Source of the DNA: Dryas octopetala
Taxonomy: Eukaryota > Streptophyta > Magnoliopsida > Rosales > Rosaceae
DNA: 64,000 nucleotides
Assembly (NCBI GenBank): GCA_963921425.1
Contig: OY992836.1
Location: 20,377,889-20,441,888, forward strand
Reading direction: 5' to 3'
Shown: piece after piece, positions 23,485 to 33,662 of the stretch
How positions within the stretch are numbered: the stretch's first letter is position 1
Layout: the number at the start of each line of letters is the position of its first letter
Translations under genes and position numbers: made by a program
Notes under the pieces: model-generated
Databases searched by the model: none
Seen by the model: only the letters and a program-made list of their open reading frames with translations
Told to the model about the DNA's origin: nothing

Positions 23485-25740
23485 TTGACTTGAACTATGC
23501 GGTTGAATCAAAAGGAGGGAATCAAAGGAGAAAATGGTTTGAATTTAAAACTTCAAAGGGCGGTCATGGGGTTTCTGGTGTGTTCAGTGAGGGGGTTTTC
23601 CACATGGAGCTTGTCTCCGAAATGCGAGGCTTGGGTTTGTGTTGTTGGCAGTCGTGGAAAACAATGAACCACACATATTTATGCCTCATCCAAATCCTTT
23701 TCACAATCAAAACTTGATAGGCCTGTTGCTGATTTTGTGATTTTAAGTCGAAAATTTATGGTTTACTTTTATCGTTTATGCAGACTTTGAGCCTAAGCTT
23801 TCACAAGCGGCACAGCGGCACAGCGGCACAACTTATCAGGTGTGGAAGTGTGTAACTGTGTAACTGTCTAACAGAAAATGACTTCGTCTTTCAGTGTCTT
23901 TTCTTTGAATAAAAAAAAAACGAAAAACACTTATCAACAGCTTTATGGCTTTTTACAAAGGGAATTCAATTTACTAATAAAATAAAAAAATAATTAATTG
24001 AAATACACTTATAATTGTATTGTTTTTTTCCAAAACATAAAACAGTGACTGAAATTCATTACAAAAATACTGAGTCATAAAAAAATAAAATAAAATAGGT
24101 CTTGCAAATTGCAAAGTGGGCCTAGAGCGACCAATCATCTATCCTTGGGAGTTGGGAACTTGGGACATAGTAAAGTTAAGACCCAATCCAAAACTTGCTC
24201 AATTTTTCACTAATGATCCAAACAGGTAAGTGGGCCTTTTGGTAATCCACCAAAGATCTTCTAGTGACTGGGCCTCTGACATTTCAGAGTAACCCATATC
24301 TGTGAATCTCTTATAGAATAAATTATTCTGTGTAACCGATACCCCGTTACGTCGTATAACCAATCCAACGCCGTCATAATATGAGTTGAATACCTTTATA
24401 CGTTGAATTAGTTATATCATATAACGGTGCATCGAATACACCTAATAATTTTTTCTTATAGAGACAATTCTCTTGTACACTACTCGTTTTTCTTCTCCTA
24501 CCATCCAAAACGACATATAAGTACAAAACTAACACAAAAATTCAGTAAAAGATCCTATGTCTAATTATTAATTACTGTGAAAAGGGTCTCTTTCCTTTTT
24601 TGTTCGAAAATTTTAAATTTTGAAGACTTACAAATTGTTGTTTGCATATATGGATAAATACTTCTCAGTGAGTTTGCATATCTTTGTCTTGTTTAATCTG
24701 CTGTCTCTTTCACATTTTTTTTCGGTACTGCATAAAATCTTATTCCTTTCATTCATGGCTTTGTTCTGTTGATCATTACAAGCTGTGGAGTAGTGACATC
24801 TGATTTGGACCGTCAAAGTAAAACATAATTAATGACCTCTAATATTGTTTTACAGTACTTTGCATAAGAATGTGACTAATTTGCTGCTCTGTTTTTGCTC
24901 CTCGAAACAAAATGGTCTTAAATTCTGATGGGTGACTAAATTACATGGGTAAGTATGCATAATTTCCATAGCCATAGGTGGTTCATTTTCTATGATTTGA
25001 CCTTACCTTCCACATTAATTGTATGCTAATTAAGACCAAAGAGTGGTGAACCACACACAACTACACAAGACACCCCAACTACCGAATCTCTCTCTCTCTC
25101 ATCATGTCTATAATAATACGTTAATATTGTTGAAGCTCAACATTCTTCCTAATTTGCTCCAAGACACCCCAACCACCTAATCTCTCAATTAATAATGGTG
25201 CATCAGGTATAATAATTGATCATTATAATGCATACAATATTCCAAATTTTCAAGTGTGACATTGATATATATGTACTATATATGGTCCACATACTCTTCT
25301 TTGATTTTATTTTAAGGAAAAATAGTATATGAATCATCACAAAAGAAAAAACAAAAGGTTAGAGCCAAGAACTGGAATGGCATGCGTGGTCTATTTCATG
25401 CAAGACATTAAATTGAACTTAATTGGACAGGTTGCTTCACCTCCAGACTACATCCAGAGGATTCAATTTTAATTAACAGGCAGTTGGAGTTGAAACCAAG
25501 AACAAATTCACATGAAGAGTTATGGACCATGCAACATCATCACGATGATCATATTCATGGCTCCATCTACTAATCTCGATCGACTTAATTGGTTCTTCAC
25601 CAACAGGGTGAAACTAAAAGCACATGATCTGTATATTTAACAATTAATTAATGAAGTCGATCAGACATAGTGATATTCAAGCTCAAGCAAACTCCAACAC
25701 AAACTCATGACATATATAATTTTATAAGTAAATGATTATA
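23485..25740. other. BASS1 promoter and AT-rich intergenic region
   Basis: Includes three copies of GCGGCACA near 23805-23830 and an imperfect 28-bp direct repeat (ACAAGACACCCCAACTACC at ~25066, similar at ~25160). The block 24318-24470 is related to 46370-46480 (own entry). I see no credible coding sequence. Confidence 0.55.
24318..24470. repeat. Dispersed repeat related to 46370-46480
   Basis: Shares with 46370-46480, in the same orientation, ATAAATTATT..., ACGT(C/G)GTATAACCAA, ATAATATGAGTTGA and GTTGA(A/G)TTAGTTA in the same order and spacing. Both copies are AT-rich and non-coding. Likely two old members of one non-autonomous element family; ends are not defined. Confidence 0.5.
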
Positions 25741-25758
25741 AAGCCCAAAATTGGGCTT
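25741..25758. repeat. AAGCCCAA/TTGGGCTT inverted repeat
   Basis: Two exact 8-bp arms with a 2-bp spacer; a further AAGCCCAA follows at about 25801. GCCCA motifs are common in plant promoters. It may mark the left edge of the repeat-rich block or a promoter of the CT-rich leader-like sequence that follows. Confidence 0.5.
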
Positions 25759-25786
25759 TCACTACTTTTAAAACCCAGGTCTTTTT

Positions 25787-26300
25787 TTGGTATTTGAAAG
25801 AAGCCCAATTTATACCAACCCGGTCCTCACTTCCGTCTCCGTCATTCTCTCTCCGTCTCCTTCTTTTCTCTCCGTTTATCTCCATCTCGATCCCTCTCTT
25901 TCTCTGTCTGCAAGCTTTGCCGCTGCTCCCTTCTCCGGCGACTCACCATTGTTGCCGTCTTTGATCGGACAATCGTTGCCCCTGCTTGGATCGATCTCGG
26001 TGCCTTTCTTCGGCAAACCACCACGAAGATGATCCTCCCTTCGCTTTGAGAAAGAGGTAGCAGAAGCCGCAGCTCCAGATCGACCTCCTTCCTCACTCCC
26101 CACCTCACAAGTATGTCTCTCTCTTCCTATCTCTATATATCTTTTCTCTCTCAGCTTAGCTTGGAAACATGGCCTACGCTACCACTGAATTGGGGACTGA
26201 ATTGGGGTTTCTGATTTTGGGACTCCAATTTCAGATTTTGGCACTCCAATTTCAGATTTTGGGGTTTCTCTCTCCACTGATTGGTTTGTATGCTAAGCAA
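25787..26300 (+). other. CT-rich leader-like sequence
   Basis: From 25820 to 26110 the plus strand is rich in CTC and CTT, like a plant 5' leader, and holds an 81-codon ORF (25787-26032) of low complexity that I do not call a gene. A 21-bp tandem duplication (ACTCCAATTTCAGATTTTGG, twice) lies at 26222-26263. It may be a captured promoter/leader or the subterminal part of a transposon. Confidence 0.4.
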
Positions 26301-26308
26301 TGAAAGTA

Positions 26309-26382
26309 ATGGATTATTAAATGATGTTGAGGAATTGATTCATAATTTCGTTTCTTGTTTTTCTTCCAATGAAATTAATTTT
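26309..26382 (+). repeat. 74-bp direct repeat, left copy
   Basis: Identical to 26925-26998 over 74 bp (starts ATGGATTATTAAATGATG, ends GAAATTAATTTT). The two copies bracket the CDC48B fragment. Confidence 0.95.
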
Positions 26383-26441
26383 TCATTCTTGTTGAGATAT
26401 GGGTGTTAGATATAATTATAACTTTGCTAGTGATTGTTCAG

Positions 26442-26914
26442 CTCTACACAAGAAAGGTTCCTATGGATCCCAATGTTGACCTGCAAGCCATAGCTACATC
26501 TTGCAATGGATTTGTTGGGGCTGACCTGGAAGCTTTATGTCGTGAGGCTGCCTTGTCTGCAATGAAAAGGTATTCAGATGCCAATAAAGATGGTGCGTTT
26601 AGCTTATCAATAGGAGACTGGAAGCATGCAAGGTCTGTGGTTAGCCCAAGTATAACAAGAGGTGTCACTGTGGAAATCCCCAAGGTGACTTGGGAAGATA
26701 TAGGAGGATTAAAAGACTTGAAGGTGTGTAAATTTTTGTATTCATTCAGGTTTGGAGTCTGATGGTACTAATTATACCTTTCTCATTTACAGAAAAAGCT
26801 ACAGCAAGCTGTTGAGTGGCCTATTAAATATTCTACTGTGTTTTCAAGGCTGGGAATATCACCCATGCGGGGAATTCTCCTCTATGGTCCTCCAGGATGC
26901 TCAAAAACCACCCT
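26442..26914 (+). pseudogene. CDC48B: CDC48B (AAA-ATPase) gene fragment, two exons, truncated at both ends
   Basis: Exon 26442-26723 (LYTRKVPMDPNVDLQAIA...GGLKDL) and exon 26794-26914 (KKLQQAVEWPIKYSTVF...) join across a normal GT-AG intron and match the region between the two AAA domains of CDC48 homolog B. The second AAA module breaks off inside Walker A (GPPGCSKTT, then unrelated sequence). The usual AAA-1 core upstream, and Walker B, sensor and arginine finger downstream, are absent from the window. The reading frame is still open and the intron is kept, so it is a genomic DNA fragment, not a processed copy. It lies between two identical 74-bp repeats in a repeat-rich block. A functional ATPase cannot be encoded here. 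Confidence 0.85.
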
Positions 26915-26924
26915 TGTTTTCTCT

Positions 26925-26998
26925 ATGGATTATTAAATGATGTTGAGGAATTGATTCATAATTTCGTTTCTTGTTTTTCTTCCAATGAAATTAATTTT
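26925..26998 (+). repeat. 74-bp direct repeat, right copy
   Basis: Second copy of 26309-26382, starting 10 bp after the last CDC48B codon. No mismatch seen between copies, which argues for a recent event. Confidence 0.95.
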
Positions 26999-27426
26999 GG
27001 TTTTTAACATATGTATAATATTGTAATAGATGGGAAGGTCATGGAGTTTATGACAGGTCCAAAGGGAACAGAAGAACTGGTGACTAATATATCGATTTTG
27101 TTATTAATTAGTGTACGTAATTGTTGTATATATATAACTATATATATATATACACGGGTGGTGCAGGATATTGGTTTGTGTAACTACTTGTATATTAGTG
27201 TTTCATTATCATTATTGAGTAATTCATTGTTTGTGTTTCAATAGCATGGGAGGTTTGTTTCTCTTGACTTTTTCTTGACTAGAATTTTGGGGTCATGCCT
27301 ATATTTGTTTAGGTGGCAATTCAAGTAGGAATCAAAGATGTACTACTGGAAATTTTATATATTGTTCAAATCATTTATAGTTATGTCGTGCATCTTAGTT
27401 ATGTTAGTAGAATATGTCATATTCAT

Positions 27427-28340
27427 TTTATAGCCAATATGTAAGTGGAGTTGCGATTGTTACTGCTTGTCAGTAGCAATATGTGAGTAAGTTATACAGT
27501 AATGTGATTGTTATTTAAAATGTTATTTTATAGCCAATTAGTAAGTGGAGTTACGATTGTTACTATTTGTCAGTAGCAATATGTAAGTGGGGTTACGATT
27601 GACTTTTCCTTAAAAATGTTTGTTGATGCTTAGTTGTTGCGTTAAAAAGTGGTGTTTGTAGACATAATTTTGAGTGGATGAATTGCAGGTAACATTGGAC
27701 AATATCTGATTATTACTTCCAGGCAGTAGCAATAGGTGATTGTTAGCAATACCTGATTGCCACTGGCAGGTAGTAGCAATTCCTAATTGTCATTGCCAGA
27801 CAATAGCAATAGGTGATTGTTATTGTCAGACAGTAGCAATATGTGATTGTTATTAGCAGTAGGTGAATATTACTGTCAGGCAGTGACAATATGTGATTAT
27901 TACTGTCAGACAGTAGCAATAGATGATTGTTACTATTCGATAGTAACAATTATATTTATTATTAAAACACAAAAGATTACTGTGTGACAGTAGCAATCAA
28001 GTGATTGTTACTGTGTGACAGTAGCAATCAGGTGATTGTTACTCTCTGAATTTTGTAATTTTCTATGGTTTGAATTTTGGTGATTGTTATTGTATGACGA
28101 TAACAAGATATATTAGTTATCTTCAACAGGTGATTGTTACTGTAAGACAGTATCAATAGGTGATTGTTACTACCAAATAATAACAATTTCTGATTGTTAC
28201 TGCCAGACAGTAGCAATAAGTGATTGTTATTATCAAACAATGATAATACTTGATTGCCACTGCCCGGCACTAGCAATAGATGATTGTTACTATTCGATAG
28301 TAACAATTATATTTACTATTAAAACGTAAAAGATTATGGA
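27427..28340. repeat. Array of ~30-bp dyad-symmetric units
   Basis: About twenty units of the form ATTGTTACTG-(3 to 5 nt)-CAGTAGCAAT spaced by ~30 bp, each able to form a 9-11 bp stem. Two units are perfect 11-bp-arm hairpins (27926-27950 and 28283-28307, ATTGTTACTAT TCG arm). Higher-order duplications are also visible: a ~102-bp one (27427-27485 against 27530-27588) and a 357-bp one (the perfect hairpin plus following TTATATTTA(T/C)TATTAAAAC). ORFs through the array (Asn/Leu/Ser repeats) are artefacts. Confidence 0.9.
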
Positions 28341-28511
28341 TGCCTCATCTTGATTTTTTGTATTTTATATTGGTTATTATTTAAGATGTTTTATGACATG
28401 AAAATACATAAATTATTATTTGATTTTTTTGGGTAGTTTATGTACCAATTGGTACTGAAATGAAAAAAAAAAAAAAAAAAAAAAAGAGGGGGAAAAATGG
28501 CATTTTAAAAA

Positions 28512-28608
28512 CACTGTAGCGCGCTACAGTAACGGCGTCACTGTAGCGCTGTTACTGTAGCACCGGTTTTTTAAAAAGTGGGCCGCTACAGTATTTTACT
28601 GTAGCGCT
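28512..28608. repeat. Cluster of CTGTAGCG palindromes
   Basis: Six CTGTAGC or GCTACAG motifs in under 100 bp, including the perfect 18-bp palindrome ACTGTAGCGCGCTACAGT (28513-28530). It is followed by GGGCC sequences in an otherwise AT-rich region. Dense CTGTAGC motifs look like the subterminal region of a DNA transposon, but I could not define ends. Confidence 0.7.
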
Positions 28609-31038
28609 TGGGCCGGATGAATAGTGAATTTTAAAAAATGGACTTAAAAAAAAAAACCCTAATTTTATTAAACACTTAATTAATCCAATTAATGTGGGAT
28701 TAAGTGCTGGATGCAAACACTCAAAATTACACAATTGGGTTTGGTGAGCTTTTTATATGCACAACCTATATAATATATATATATGGTACACAGTCTATCT
28801 TATATATATACATATATATATATATATGGTACCCAAGTTTGATCCCCCTTTCTTCAAATAAAAAAAAAATATATATATATATATAATTTAATCATTGAGT
28901 CCAAAGGGTCTAAGAATTATAGGATCGACAATAAAGAAAGAAAGATAAAAAGACAATGCCTTTTTTCTGTGTGCAAAGACTAAGAATAAGAGTGACACAT
29001 ATATGGTCACATGTCTTGGCCATATGGTTGGTAATAGACGATCGTCATCTAACCTGTCTGTGACTGACTGCTACCACTTGATTTAATCATCAATTTTGTA
29101 TGTGATCCATGGCTGAGTGGGGACCGATTCCAGGGCAAAAGGAAGGATCGTCTTTGTGCCTGTAAAGCTTTCTCTTTCAAGGCCTCTGAAAAATCTTTAA
29201 TTTAGGATTTTTTTTATTTTTATTTTTTTTCATGTAAAGAATTAGTATGGCTAAGAAATTAGCAGCAGTGCTATTATATGCTTTACAAAAAAGTAAAGTA
29301 GTATAGAAAAGAAAAAGGAGAAAATAGAACATATGTGGGGACAGCTGTGGGGAACCGTATGATTTGTGCCTGTGCCATATGGGGGTTAATGGCTGCAACA
29401 TTATGAGAATCAAACGGTGCCGCTTATCATTTGCTGGACTGGACTTGGTCCTCATATTATGATTTCTATGCTATCTTTTGTTTTAATTGGGTCAGAAATA
29501 TGATTTATGCTATCTGCTGGGCCTATATGGATGCATATATTCGTTGGTTTAATCTTTTAATTATCATATTCAGATCAGATTGAAAAAGATAAATATTCCA
29601 AATTAACCCATTTCTAAGTCAATGGCATATACATTTTCAGGGAAAAAGAAAATAAGAAGAGCCCTTACGATTCTAGTGACAGGGACATAAATCTGTCTTT
29701 ATGGGAGCTGGGAAAAATTTAACAGGAAAAAAGTATTTCATTTCCGGCAAATTGACCCCCTAAGCCATATTGTAGATTTGTGATAGGTGCATAATAACAA
29801 AAGTACAAAAGTTCTAAATATATAATGGACTTACGATTCTAGTGATAAAACACTTATTTATAATTATGGTCATAATTTGACTCTAGTATTTTTTTAAATT
29901 ATGGTGATTCTAAATTCAAATAATTATAGATATCGATTTGGGAATGTCCCTAACACAAACTTGAGGAATATCTGTTTGCTATGTGGGGAGTGAATTTGAT
30001 GTCTTTATTATGAGGTCAATTTACAGTTAATTGATTGCTTGACAAAGTAGGGTATTACAGAGCTAGGAACTTGCACATGGACCCATTTGTATGGATTTTG
30101 GACTCTTGGAATTGTGTCTTATGCACTAGCACTTGGTCAAAAAAGCAGCTTCTTGCTTCCCATATATCTCTTTCAAGACTTGTTGCATCACTGCTTACAC
30201 CTTTGGCCAAATTATGGGTTACATGGAAGCCTTCTTTGTCACGATGTGTTTGATTTTACACGGTGCTATATATTAATGTCCAGTAATGTTATAGCATGAA
30301 AGTGAATAGTTTATATATACTTCACAGTCTTCACTTTACAACTGAAAATTAATAACTCTTTTTAATGACCTTTTCTTGTGTAGATCGAGGGTCCAATGAA
30401 AATGAGAAAGCTGTTTTATAAGTATATAACTTCATCTATCCACCATCCCACACAACCAAAAGGTATTATTAGAATTACCTACCCCTTTCATCTGTTTTGA
30501 AGGCATATTAATTACTACTGATTAGGTATATAAAAGTGAATTTTGTTGCCCTTACAATATTCAGTTAAAGACTTAAAGCTTTTATTTTGCTTGGAAATTA
30601 ATTAATTAAGCACTTTTTGGTATTTTGTTGTGATACAAAAGGCATAGAGTGCCTACTCGAGTTGGTGAGAATTACAGTTGAGATTGAATTATTTACTTGA
30701 AACTTGAAAGCATATTATCAAAACATGAAAGATGGGAAAAAAAAATTGTTATTTGAAGCATGCCACTCGATTGCCATACCAAACATACGTGAAATGGCAA
30801 ATACTATTCATACAGATGTAAAACAAAGGAAGAATCAAATCATGCAAAATCTTAGCTACTCAAACAATTATTTATAATAAACGATACAATAGGAAATTAT
30901 AAAAGGTACCAAATATGTAGGAAAAGAAAGAATAGGTACGAAATGAGCAAATTAATATCACATAGTTTGTAAATTAAATCAGTCGATATAATTCAAGTTC
31001 ATATCATATTATTCTCATTCAATTGTTTATTAAAAAAA

Positions 31039-31228
31039 TAATAATGTTACACTTACCACATTTTTATACCATAATTTCATACCATCTTACATGACATTTA
31101 TACATTGGATACTAAAAATTAAAAAATAAAACCTAAAAAATAAAAAGGAAATACCCTTCCAATAAAGTAATGACACATCAGGTAGGATACAAATGTGGGA
31201 AAAAAATGTGGGACAATTAACATTATTG
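31039..31228. mobile_element. MITE-like element with imperfect terminal inverted repeats
   Basis: About 190 bp. Left end TAATAATGTTACACTTACCA and the inverted right end (AATAATGTTAATTGTCCCACA when reversed, allowing gaps) match imperfectly over ~26 bp. A TTAAAAAAA direct repeat (31030-31038 and 31229-31237) may be the target duplication, but it is low in complexity. Non-coding. Confidence 0.5.
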
Positions 31229-31634
31229 TTAAAAAAAACAAGTCAAATCCAAACAAAATAATAAACTTGTTAAAAATACAAACTACACTTAAACTTTGAT
31301 ACAAATAATTTGTTGTTGGACTTCTTTGTTCAAGATTGTTTCAACTTAATTGTTCGAGTTTCTTGTTATTTAATTATATATTTTTATTTTCCTCATTGTT
31401 TATCATAAAACCAAATTGGGCTAAACTTTATGGAAAGAAATGCTTAAGCCAACTTGAGTTTGGTTGAAACTCTAACATAACTTGAAATCAACAAATTTAG
31501 GTTAAACCAATTATAAACACGTAGATATATATAGTTTGACTCGATTTATTTTGACCCCCATGTTGATGTAAGGACTCACATCTACACAAGTAGATAATAT
31601 AGTCATAGCAAAGTATGTGACAATTAGAGAGGTT

Positions 31635-31655
31635 TTTTTGTTTTTGGCCAAGACT
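31635..31655 (-). mobile_element. Micro-retroposon carrying AGTCTTGGCC + A-rich tail
   Basis: Read on the minus strand the 21-bp insert is AGTCTTGGCC followed by an A-run with one C. It lies between exact 12-bp copies of ATTAGAGAGGTT (31623-31634 and 31656-31667). The tag TCTTGGCC is the same as at 18342-18360, 13 kb away and on the other strand. Confidence 0.7.
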
Positions 31656-32138
31656 ATTAGAGAGGTTAAACCTATAAATATGCAGATAAGTTATGCGTAA
31701 CCTTTTTATTTTGGGAAATTGATCGAAATTTGAAAGGAGACGATCAGACGACTAGTCTATGCATATGATATTTCTCACAATTGACAAGATGTGACACTGA
31801 AGACTGAACATAAAATTAGGAAATTTTAACCGTCCGATGAAGAGGGCCGACCATCCTATACCAGTATGAGATAAGATGTAGATCCAGCATAGTAGCTTTG
31901 CCTCACATGCAAGCCGTACGCAATTATAGCTCGTTTCCACAATTACCAACCTACGACCGTTTTCCCTTCACAAAAATGCTCCAATGGATAATACAAACCC
32001 CCAAAATCGCGCGTGCAAGCCACTTCCTCCTTGTTAATGAGCCAACTGTACAGAAACACTCCCACAACTTTTTTAACGCTTTAAAAATAAAAAATTAAAA
32101 TTCACATGAAAATTTTTGCCATTATAAAGTTTTTTTAT

Positions 32139-32790
32139 GAGTGCTGCTATTTGCACATCCTTAAATTTCTTTTTGCACACCCTTTCCTCACTTTTTCTCA
32201 CTTCACAACCCCACACTCCTCCCACAATTAACATTTCTCATATACACACCCCTCCCAATTACCAAAATATCCCAACTTATACACACCCCTCCCAAAACCC
32301 AGACAACACACACCCCACCCCGACACCTCCCTCAGCCACCCCCACCACCGGCAAGGTCGTCGGCGGGGTTGCCGGCGGCTCAACCCTTCCCTTCTCTTCT
32401 CTTCTCTCTCTCCCCCTCTCCTTTCCTTTTTCTCCTTCCATTTCTCTTCTTCCCTCTGCCATCGCCCTCCCCTCCTCCTGCCACACCCCCACAGCCCACC
32501 CCCACAGACCACAAACTTCCATACACAACCCACCCCCTCCCTCGCTCCTCCCCCCACCCAACTTGCACACATGCATGCAGAGCCGCCAAGACCACGCCGA
32601 CTACCTAACCTACCCAGCTCGCCGGAGAAGAAAACCAAAAAAAAAAAAAAAAATTGGAGCGGGTTTGATGGACCAGTGCCGAACCCGGTGGTTTCGTTCG
32701 GTAGGTACCCACCGAACAATCCTATTCTATTCGGCGAGTACCTGTCGAACGAAACCATCGGGTTCGACACTGGTCCGCCGTAGCAGAGTG

Positions 32791-32842
<52 letters not shown>

Positions 32843-33048
32843 GGTGAAGGGTGGGGGGTGGGCTTTGACGATGAAGAAGAAAAAAAAAATGGAGATGGGA
32901 AGATGGGGTGTGTACGGAGGAGGGGGGGAGATGGGGATGGGGGTGTGTGGGTGAGGGGAGGGCCAAATGGTCTTTTCCCTTGAGTTTTTTTTTTTTTTTT
33001 GAAATGGTGTGCAAAAAGAAATTTAAGGATGTGTAAATAGCAGCCCTC
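32139..33048. mobile_element. Non-autonomous TIR transposon (hAT-like by 8-bp duplication)
   Basis: About 910 bp. Terminal inverted repeats of ~40 bp differ at only a few positions (left GCTGCTATTTGCACATCC, right GGATGTGTAAATAGCAGC), with an 8-bp TTTTTTAT on both sides (32131-32138, 33049-33056). The interior is C-rich on the left and G-rich on the right with a (GA)n tract at ~32792-32839 and an inner hairpin (32670-32776). A 236-codon ORF runs through it but is Pro/His/Ser low complexity. There is no transposase. Confidence 0.8.
32670..32776. repeat. 47-bp-arm hairpin inside the TIR element
   Basis: Arms 32670-32716 and 32730-32776 match in inverted orientation at about 41 of 47 positions, starting GGACCAGTG...GGTTTCGTTCG, with a 13-bp loop. 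The sequence is GC-rich in contrast to the surroundings. It could be the remnant of an older foldback element or a source of small RNAs. Confidence 0.85.
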
Positions 33049-33468
33049 TTTTTTATTTGTGGTCAGTCACATTACCTTTACTAAGTCTAGTATTCAGAGT
33101 TTTATAAGTAAAAAATAATTTTTAATTAATTAAAAGTCTACATTCTTTTTTTTCACGCAGGCCAAGCCAAGGCAGCCAAAGGCCAGTCGCCACGTTGGCA
33201 CTCGTCGAGTGGAGCTAAATCCACGCGCCCTGGGTGTAGACAAAATAAAAATAAAAATACGTTTTTTTTTTTTTTTCTAAGAAAAAAATAAATATACGTT
33301 GTTTTTGTAATTCACTTAATTAGTAATAAAACGTTTCCACTCGCTAGTCGCTGCTGCCAGCATAGCAATAGCAATAGAGGCATGACTGCTGCTGTTTTCT
33401 CTCAGCTTTATTTGCACCTTTTTTGTCCTCGTGATACCTACAGCCTTTGTTTCTTACAAATTACAAAG

Positions 33469-33472
<4 letters not shown>

Positions 33473-33499
<27 letters not shown>
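33473..33499 (+). repeat. (CT)n tract in the receptor-kinase leader
   Basis: About 13 CT dinucleotides, 165-190 bp before the kinase ATG. CT tracts close to transcription starts are common in plant 5' leaders. Confidence 0.6.
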
Positions 33500-33500
<1 letters not shown>

Positions 33501-33662
33501 ACACAGACACAGTACTGTCCTCTCTCTGTGTGATGGGTTTTCGCCGGAAAACCAGTGATTGTGTTGTCCAAAACCGCCATCACAAACCCCCTTTGAAACC
33601 CATTTCCGTTTAGAACAACCCCATTGCTATTTCGTTTTGTTTTTAGAGGTTAATCAGAAAAA

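Larger units (their letters stand above)
28640..32138. other. Intergenic region without recognised genes
   Basis: AT-rich with (TA)n tracts at 28776-28886. Contains a MITE-like element (31039-31228) and one micro-insertion (31635-31655). Two overlapping ORFs near 30035-30299 (about 70 codons each) have no motif I know and are not called. Confidence 0.55.

Noticed and set aside
27743..28306. Asn/Leu/Ser-repeat minus-strand ORFs
   Set aside because: Translations of the hairpin-unit array; the periodicity is DNA-level.
25760..28626. CACTA-type ends (CACTAC at 25760, TAGTG at 28622)
   Set aside because: No further terminal similarity and flanking 3-bp sequences differ (TTT and AAT).
30035..30299. 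Two overlapping ORFs of about 70 codons
   Set aside because: Hydrophobic in one frame but no recognised family; isolated in AT-rich DNA.
32137..32847. 236-codon plus-strand ORF and overlapping minus ORFs (180 and 99 codons)
   Set aside because: Lie within a transposon; composition is Pro/His/Ser or Gly/Arg low complexity in every frame, and the GA repeat is read through. No domain.
33251..33301. T-run + CTAAG between ATAAAAATACGTT and ATAAATATACGTT
   Set aside because: Fits the micro-insertion pattern, but flanks are AT-rich with a mismatch; kept out as too weak. A similar CTAAG tag follows the T-run at ~56937-56964.
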